Positions 5,869 to 8,933 of a stretch of 8,933 bases of DNA are shown here, piece after piece. The notes under the pieces were generated by a model that was not told the DNA's origin, ran no database searches, and was given only the letters and a program-made list of their open reading frames with translations. The DNA lies in contig JAGWVO010000137.1 in assembly GCA_018970845.1 (NCBI GenBank), forward strand, positions 1 to 8,933, in the 5' to 3' direction. The position numbers and the translations under genes were made by a program. Numbering within the stretch: position 1 is the stretch's first letter; every line of letters starts with the position of its first letter. The DNA is from Planctomycetota bacterium. GTDB taxonomy: Bacteria > Planctomycetota > Planctomycetia > Gemmatales > Gemmataceae.

Positions 5869-7218
5869 ATGGAAGAGCAACTGATCGTCAGCGTGTCGGG
5901 CATCAGGGGAATTGTCGGGCCGGCGCTGGGGCCCCTCGAGGCCCTCAGGTTCGCTGGCGCGCTCGCCGACACGCTTCCCCCCGGCCCGATCGTGGTCGGC
6001 ACCGACGGCCGGCCCTCGGGCGCCTGGTTGTCGCAGGCCGCACAGGCCGGGCTCCGTTCGCGGGGCCGCGATGTCATCGACATCGGCGTGGCGGCGACCC
6101 CGGTCGCCGGGAACGCCGTGCGCCAGCTGGGAGCCGCCGGCGGCATCCATGTCACGGCAAGCCATAATCCGGCTCCCTATAATGGCTTGAAACTTTTCGG
6201 GGCCGACGGGCGCGTCCTCGGCGCCTCCGCCGGGCTCAAGGTTCGCCAGGCCTTCGAGGCCGGACTTTCCCGCCCTGTGGCCCACGATGCAGGCGGCGGC
6301 CGTTCCGAGGCGCGTGATGTCTCCGCCTGGCATATCGCCAAGGTCGCCTCCCTGGCCGAGTCCGACGGATACGCCGGGGCGATCCGCGTCGCGTCCCTTC
6401 GCGTGCTGGTCGATGCCAACGGCGGCGCGGGCGGCCCGGCGGCGTTGCGACTGCTTCATGCCATCGGCGTCACCGCCGTGCCGGTGCATTGCGAGCCCGA
6501 CGGGATTTTCCGGCATCCCCCGGAACCCACGCGGGAAAATGTCGAGGGAATCGGCCGGCTTGTCGTCGCCAACAAGTGCCACCTGGGCGCGGTTTTGGAT
6601 CCCGATGCCGACCGCCTGGCCCTGCTCGATGAGAAGGGCCGCTACATCGGGGAGGAATACACGCTGGCGCTGGCGGCCGATTTCCTCCTGTCGTTCCGTC
6701 CCGGTCCCCTGGTGACCAACCTTTCCTCCAGCCGGATGAACCAGGATGCCGCCGAGCGGCGTCGCTGCCCGTTTTTCCGCAGTCCGGTCGGCGAAGCGAA
6801 TGTGGCCGATGCCATGCTGGCCCACGGGGCCGTGCTGGGCGGGGAGGGCAACGGCGGGGTGATCGACCCGCGCGTGGGGCTGGTGCGCGATCCGTTCGTG
6901 GGCCTTTGCCTGATTCTGGGGTACATGGCCAAGAACAAGGTGCCGCTTTCGGTCCTCCCCCGGTTGTTTCACGACTACGCCATCGTCAAGGACAAGGTGC
7001 CGCTCGACCGGGAGGCGCTTCCGGGGTTTCTCACCCGGCTGGAGCAGGCGTTTCCGGATTGGACCGCGGACACGCGCGACGGGTTGAGGCTCGACGGCCC
7101 GGACGGCTGGATCCAGGCGCGGGCCAGCAACACGGAACCGATCGCCCGCATCATTGCCGAAGGCCCCAACGAGGCCACGGCGCGGGAATGGATTTCCCGG
7201 GCCAGGGCGGTGCTTTAA
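5869..7218 (+). CDS. Phosphoglucosamine/phosphomannomutase-type phosphohexomutase
   Basis: An alpha-D-phosphohexomutase that would interconvert 1- and 6-phosphates of glucose, mannose or glucosamine for cell-envelope precursors. Starting at 5869 gives 449 residues, the usual family length. GAGG (5856-5859) lies 9 bases before this ATG; in-frame ATG 5860 and GTGs 5863 and 5866 are alternatives. All four hallmark motifs are present: N-terminal SVSGIRGIVG (8-17), the phosphoserine loop TASHNP (96-101, Ser98), metal loop DPDADR (244-249), sugar-specificity loop GEGNGG (325-330) and phosphate loop RASNTEPIAR (418-427). The GEGNGG loop resembles archaeal-type phosphoglucosamine mutases more than bacterial GlmM (GGEQSGH), so the substrate could be glucosamine-, mannose- or glucose-phosphate. 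It follows the TPR lipoprotein closely and overlaps the convergent NTPase gene by 4 bases. Confidence 0.92.
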   Translation: MEEQLIVSVSGIRGIVGPALGPLEALRFAGALADTLPPGPIVVGTDGRPSGAWLSQAAQAGLRSRGRDVIDIGVAATPVAGNAVRQLGAAGGIHVTASHNPAPYNGLKLFGADGRVLGASAGLKVRQAFEAGLSRPVAHDAGGGRSEARDVSAWHIAKVASLAESDGYAGAIRVASLRVLVDANGGAGGPAALRLLHAIGVTAVPVHCEPDGIFRHPPEPTRENVEGIGRLVVANKCHLGAVLDPDADRLALLDEKGRYIGEEYTLALAADFLLSFRPGPLVTNLSSSRMNQDAAERRRCPFFRSPVGEANVADAMLAHGAVLGGEGNGGVIDPRVGLVRDPFVGLCLILGYMAKNKVPLSVLPRLFHDYAIVKDKVPLDREALPGFLTRLEQAFPDWTADTRDGLRLDGPDGWIQARASNTEPIARIIAEGPNEATAREWISRARAVL

Positions 7219-7835
7219 GCGAGCGGGGCCTTGGTTTCGCGCCTGAGCGCCTCCACCATGGCCGCCGCCTTCTGGTCGATCGTTGCCAAGGCGGGAATGT
7301 GGATGTGGGTGGGGTGGCCGAGCCAGGCCTCGCGGATCCGCGCGTCGACGCGCTTGGCCTCCTCGGCGTTTTCGAATCGGGTGTGGTTGTTTCTGGTGCC
7401 GTAAAGCCCGGGTTGATTGACCGCGACCGATTCAAGGTGCACGACGATGTCGTAGCGGCTCAGGGTCGGTTCGAGCTTCAGGTTGAAGTGGTCGAGGTAG
7501 GCATCGCGGCCTCCCGGCCAGTAGGCCGCGCCATCGAGGAATCCCCTGTCGCACAGGATGAGACTCTTTCCTGCCTGCCGGGCAAGGTGTTCCCAGGTTT
7601 CCTCGAGGTGCCTCTGGGTGGACAGGATCGCCGCCTGAAACGATTTTCTCCAGGTTTCGAGGTCGGCGGGAGCCATGCCTGCCACGGGCGGGGGGAATCC
7701 GGATTCCATCACGAGAGTGCTGGCTTCCGGTACCAAGACGACATCATTTCCCAGCGCTTGTCTGGCGGCGGCCGTGCAGACGGTTTTGCCGCCGCAGGGC
7801 CCCCCCGTGATGACAACCCTCCTGACGCCTCCCAT
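7215..7835 (-). CDS. AAA_28/Ttd14-type P-loop NTPase
   Basis: The 206-residue protein starts at an ATG (7833-7835) preceded by GGAGG (7845-7849) at 9 bases. It has a Walker A loop GGPCGGKT (11-18), a VPEAST strand (35-40), a hydrophobic strand ending in CDRG (95-98, the likely Walker B/DR element), then DGAAYW and a C-terminal HTRFENAEEAKRVDARIREAW with GHP (173-175). This order matches the AAA_28 group (NadR-kinase-like and Ttd14-like proteins), small ATP- or GTP-binding proteins whose known members include a nicotinamide-riboside-kinase domain and a phosphoinositide-binding trafficking protein. No substrate can be assigned here. It lacks a signal or membrane segment, so it is cytoplasmic. 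It is divergent from the sulfatase and convergent with the mutase, with which it shares the stop tetranucleotide. Confidence 0.85.
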   Translation of the reverse strand: MGGVRRVVITGGPCGGKTVCTAAARQALGNDVVLVPEASTLVMESGFPPPVAGMAPADLETWRKSFQAAILSTQRHLEETWEHLARQAGKSLILCDRGFLDGAAYWPGGRDAYLDHFNLKLEPTLSRYDIVVHLESVAVNQPGLYGTRNNHTRFENAEEAKRVDARIREAWLGHPTHIHIPALATIDQKAAAMVEALRRETKAPLA

Positions 7836-7841
7836 TCTGTT

Positions 7842-7870
7842 TTGCCTCCACAGGTGTTTCCCATTCTAAT
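7842..7870 (+). promoter_or_regulatory. Candidate sigma-70-type promoter of the sulfatase gene
   Basis: TTGCCT (7842-7847, four of six) and TCTAAT (7865-7870, five of six) are separated by 17 bases. Transcription would begin near 7877, leaving a leader of about 18 bases that still includes the ribosome-binding site GAGGGG (7884-7889). The -35 overlaps the Shine-Dalgarno of the opposing NTPase gene. Confidence 0.5.
7863..7868 (-). promoter_or_regulatory. Candidate -10 element of the divergent NTPase gene
   Basis: The minus strand reads TAGAAT (five of six to TATAAT) here, overlapping by 4 bases the plus-strand -10 TCTAAT. A start near 7856 gives a leader of about 21 bases containing GGAGG. 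No good -35 is seen at the expected distance on the minus strand. Confidence 0.4.
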
Positions 7871-7894
7871 GGCGGCTTGACCCGAGGGGCCGCC

Positions 7895-8933
7895 ATGCTT
7901 TCCGCTTTCCTGTTGATGTTCGCCGTTTCGGCTCCGCCCCGCGGCGTTGTCGTGGTGTATGCCGACGACATCGGCTACGGCGACCTTTCCTGCCAGGGCG
8001 CCAAGGCTGTTTCCACGCCTCATTGCGACCGCCTGGCCAAGGAAGGACTTCGCCTCACCGCGGGGTATTCGTGCGCCGCCACCTGCACGCCATCGCGCTA
8101 CGCCCTCATGACCGGGGAATACGCCTTCCGCAAGAAGGGAACGAACATCCTGCCTGGTGACGCCGCCCTCATCATCGAGCCGGGCAGGCCGACCTTGCCG
8201 TCGGTGCTCCGGTCGGCCGGTTACGCCACCGGCGTGGTGGGCAAATGGCACCTCGGCCTCGGGGCCGCGGGAACCCCCATCGATTGGAACAAGGCGATTT
8301 CACCCGGGCCCAGGGACATTGGCTTCGACCACTCGTTCATCATGCCCGCCACGGGCGACCGCGTGCCGTGCGTGTATGTGGAAAACGGCCTGGTGAGGAA
8401 CCTCGACCCCGCCGACCCCATCAGCATCGACTACAAGAAGCCGTTCCCCGGATTGCCCACGGGGGTTTCCGACCGCGCCGGCCTCCGCATGGACTGGAGC
8501 CACGGCCACAACATGGCGGTGGTGAACGGCATTGGCCGCATAGGCTACATGAAGGGTGGCGCCAAGGCGCTGTGGTCGGACGAGACCATGGCCGACACCT
8601 TCGCCGAAAGCGCCGTCCGATTCATTGAAAGCAAAAAGGACAAGCCGTTTTTCCTTTTCCTCGCCACGCACGACATCCATGTGCCCCGGGTTCCGCATCC
8701 GAGGTTCGCCGGCAAGTCGGGCATGGGCCCCCGGGGCGACTGCATCCTCGAGTTCGACGACACCGTTGGCAAGGTGCTGGGCGCGCTCGACCGCCTTGGC
8801 CTGGCGCGCGACACCATGGTGATCCTCACCAGCGACAACGGCCCCGTGCTCGACGACGGCTACAAGGATGACGCGGTTGAAAAGCTGGGCACCCACAAGC
8901 CCACCGGTCCTTGGCGGGGTGGAAAGTCGAGCC
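7895..8933 (+). CDS. Secreted sulfatase, formylglycine type (3' partial)
   Basis: The frame is open from the ATG at 7895 to the window end (346 codons), so the C-terminus is missing. GAGGGG (7884-7889) precedes the ATG by 5 bases. A short signal-like segment, MLSAFLLMFAVSA, with no basic residue, suggests export. Then come the metal-binding ADDIGYGD (23-30), the sulfatase signature ATCTPSRYALMTG with Cys64 as the residue converted to formylglycine, and the second signature GYATGVVGKWHLG (109-121), THDIHVP (258-264) and the metal-binding SDNG (313-316), followed by HKPTGPWRGGK. All belong to the type I sulfatase family (alkaline-phosphatase fold), which hydrolyses sulfate esters using calcium. 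Planctomycetes carry many such enzymes for sulfated polysaccharides; the exact substrate cannot be read from the sequence. The Cys-type core needs a maturase encoded elsewhere. Confidence 0.93.
   Translation, partial: MLSAFLLMFAVSAPPRGVVVVYADDIGYGDLSCQGAKAVSTPHCDRLAKEGLRLTAGYSCAATCTPSRYALMTGEYAFRKKGTNILPGDAALIIEPGRPTLPSVLRSAGYATGVVGKWHLGLGAAGTPIDWNKAISPGPRDIGFDHSFIMPATGDRVPCVYVENGLVRNLDPADPISIDYKKPFPGLPTGVSDRAGLRMDWSHGHNMAVVNGIGRIGYMKGGAKALWSDETMADTFAESAVRFIESKKDKPFFLFLATHDIHVPRVPHPRFAGKSGMGPRGDCILEFDDTVGKVLGALDRLGLARDTMVILTSDNGPVLDDGYKDDAVEKLGTHKPTGPWRGGKSS

Noticed and set aside
7800..7806. Seven-C run inside the Walker A codons of the NTPase, and a similar run at 3660-3666 in the membrane gene
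   Set aside because: Considered as phase-variable tracts. Both encode Gly-Gly in required motifs (GGP and RGGD), are short, and are expected by chance in such GC-rich DNA.
6906..7880. 324-residue plus-strand frame covering the NTPase gene
   Set aside because: It is antisense to a gene with a clear P-loop and family motifs, and its own sequence shows no domain.

Overview
The window is GC-rich and its gene content points to a planctomycete (Planctomycetota, perhaps Gemmata/Isosphaera-like). The supporting signs are a secreted-type protein built of SdrD-B-like modules, a formylglycine sulfatase with planctomycete-style flanking motifs, a short-signal low-complexity lysine-rich protein, a membrane-fused spermidine-synthase-like protein, and genes that alternate strand with little operon structure. 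The taxonomic call is inference from family content, not from a marker gene.

Layout, left to right. (1) 1-1884, +: the 3' part of a large surface/secreted protein. An open Ser/Pro/Gly/Asp linker runs to the window edge, then come one partial and four complete SdrD-B-like modules of about 113 residues and a short basic tail. (2) 1892-4057, -: a 721-residue multi-spanning membrane protein fused to a C-terminal spermidine-synthase-like domain, convergent with (1). (3) 4110-4139: a 12-bp perfect hairpin that separates (2) from (4). (4) 4165-4707, -: a 180-residue protein with a short hydrophobic N-terminus, a CxxC pair, and about 143 residues using only six amino acids, built on KGQD repeats. Its strong Shine-Dalgarno and a candidate promoter place the start and predict a leader of about 145 nt. 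(5) 4708-5042: the divergent control region. (6) 5043-5843 and 5869-7218, +: a TPR lipoprotein followed after 25 nt by an archaeal-type phosphohexomutase, probably one transcript. (7) 7215-7835, -: a small P-loop NTPase of the AAA_28/Ttd14 type whose stop codon overlaps that of the mutase in the tetranucleotide TTAA. (8) 7836-7894: a 59-bp divergent promoter with overlapping -10 elements on both strands. (9) 7895-8933, +: the N-terminal 346 codons of a secreted sulfatase, cut by the window end.

No mobile element, CRISPR array, tRNA or rRNA was seen. The genes do not form one obvious pathway. The phosphohexomutase (sugar phosphates for envelope polymers), the sulfatase (sulfated polysaccharide use) and the SdrD-B protein (surface) all fit envelope and glycan biology. 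The least explained element is the KGQD-repeat protein, whose array varies only at synonymous positions in the minus-strand frame.
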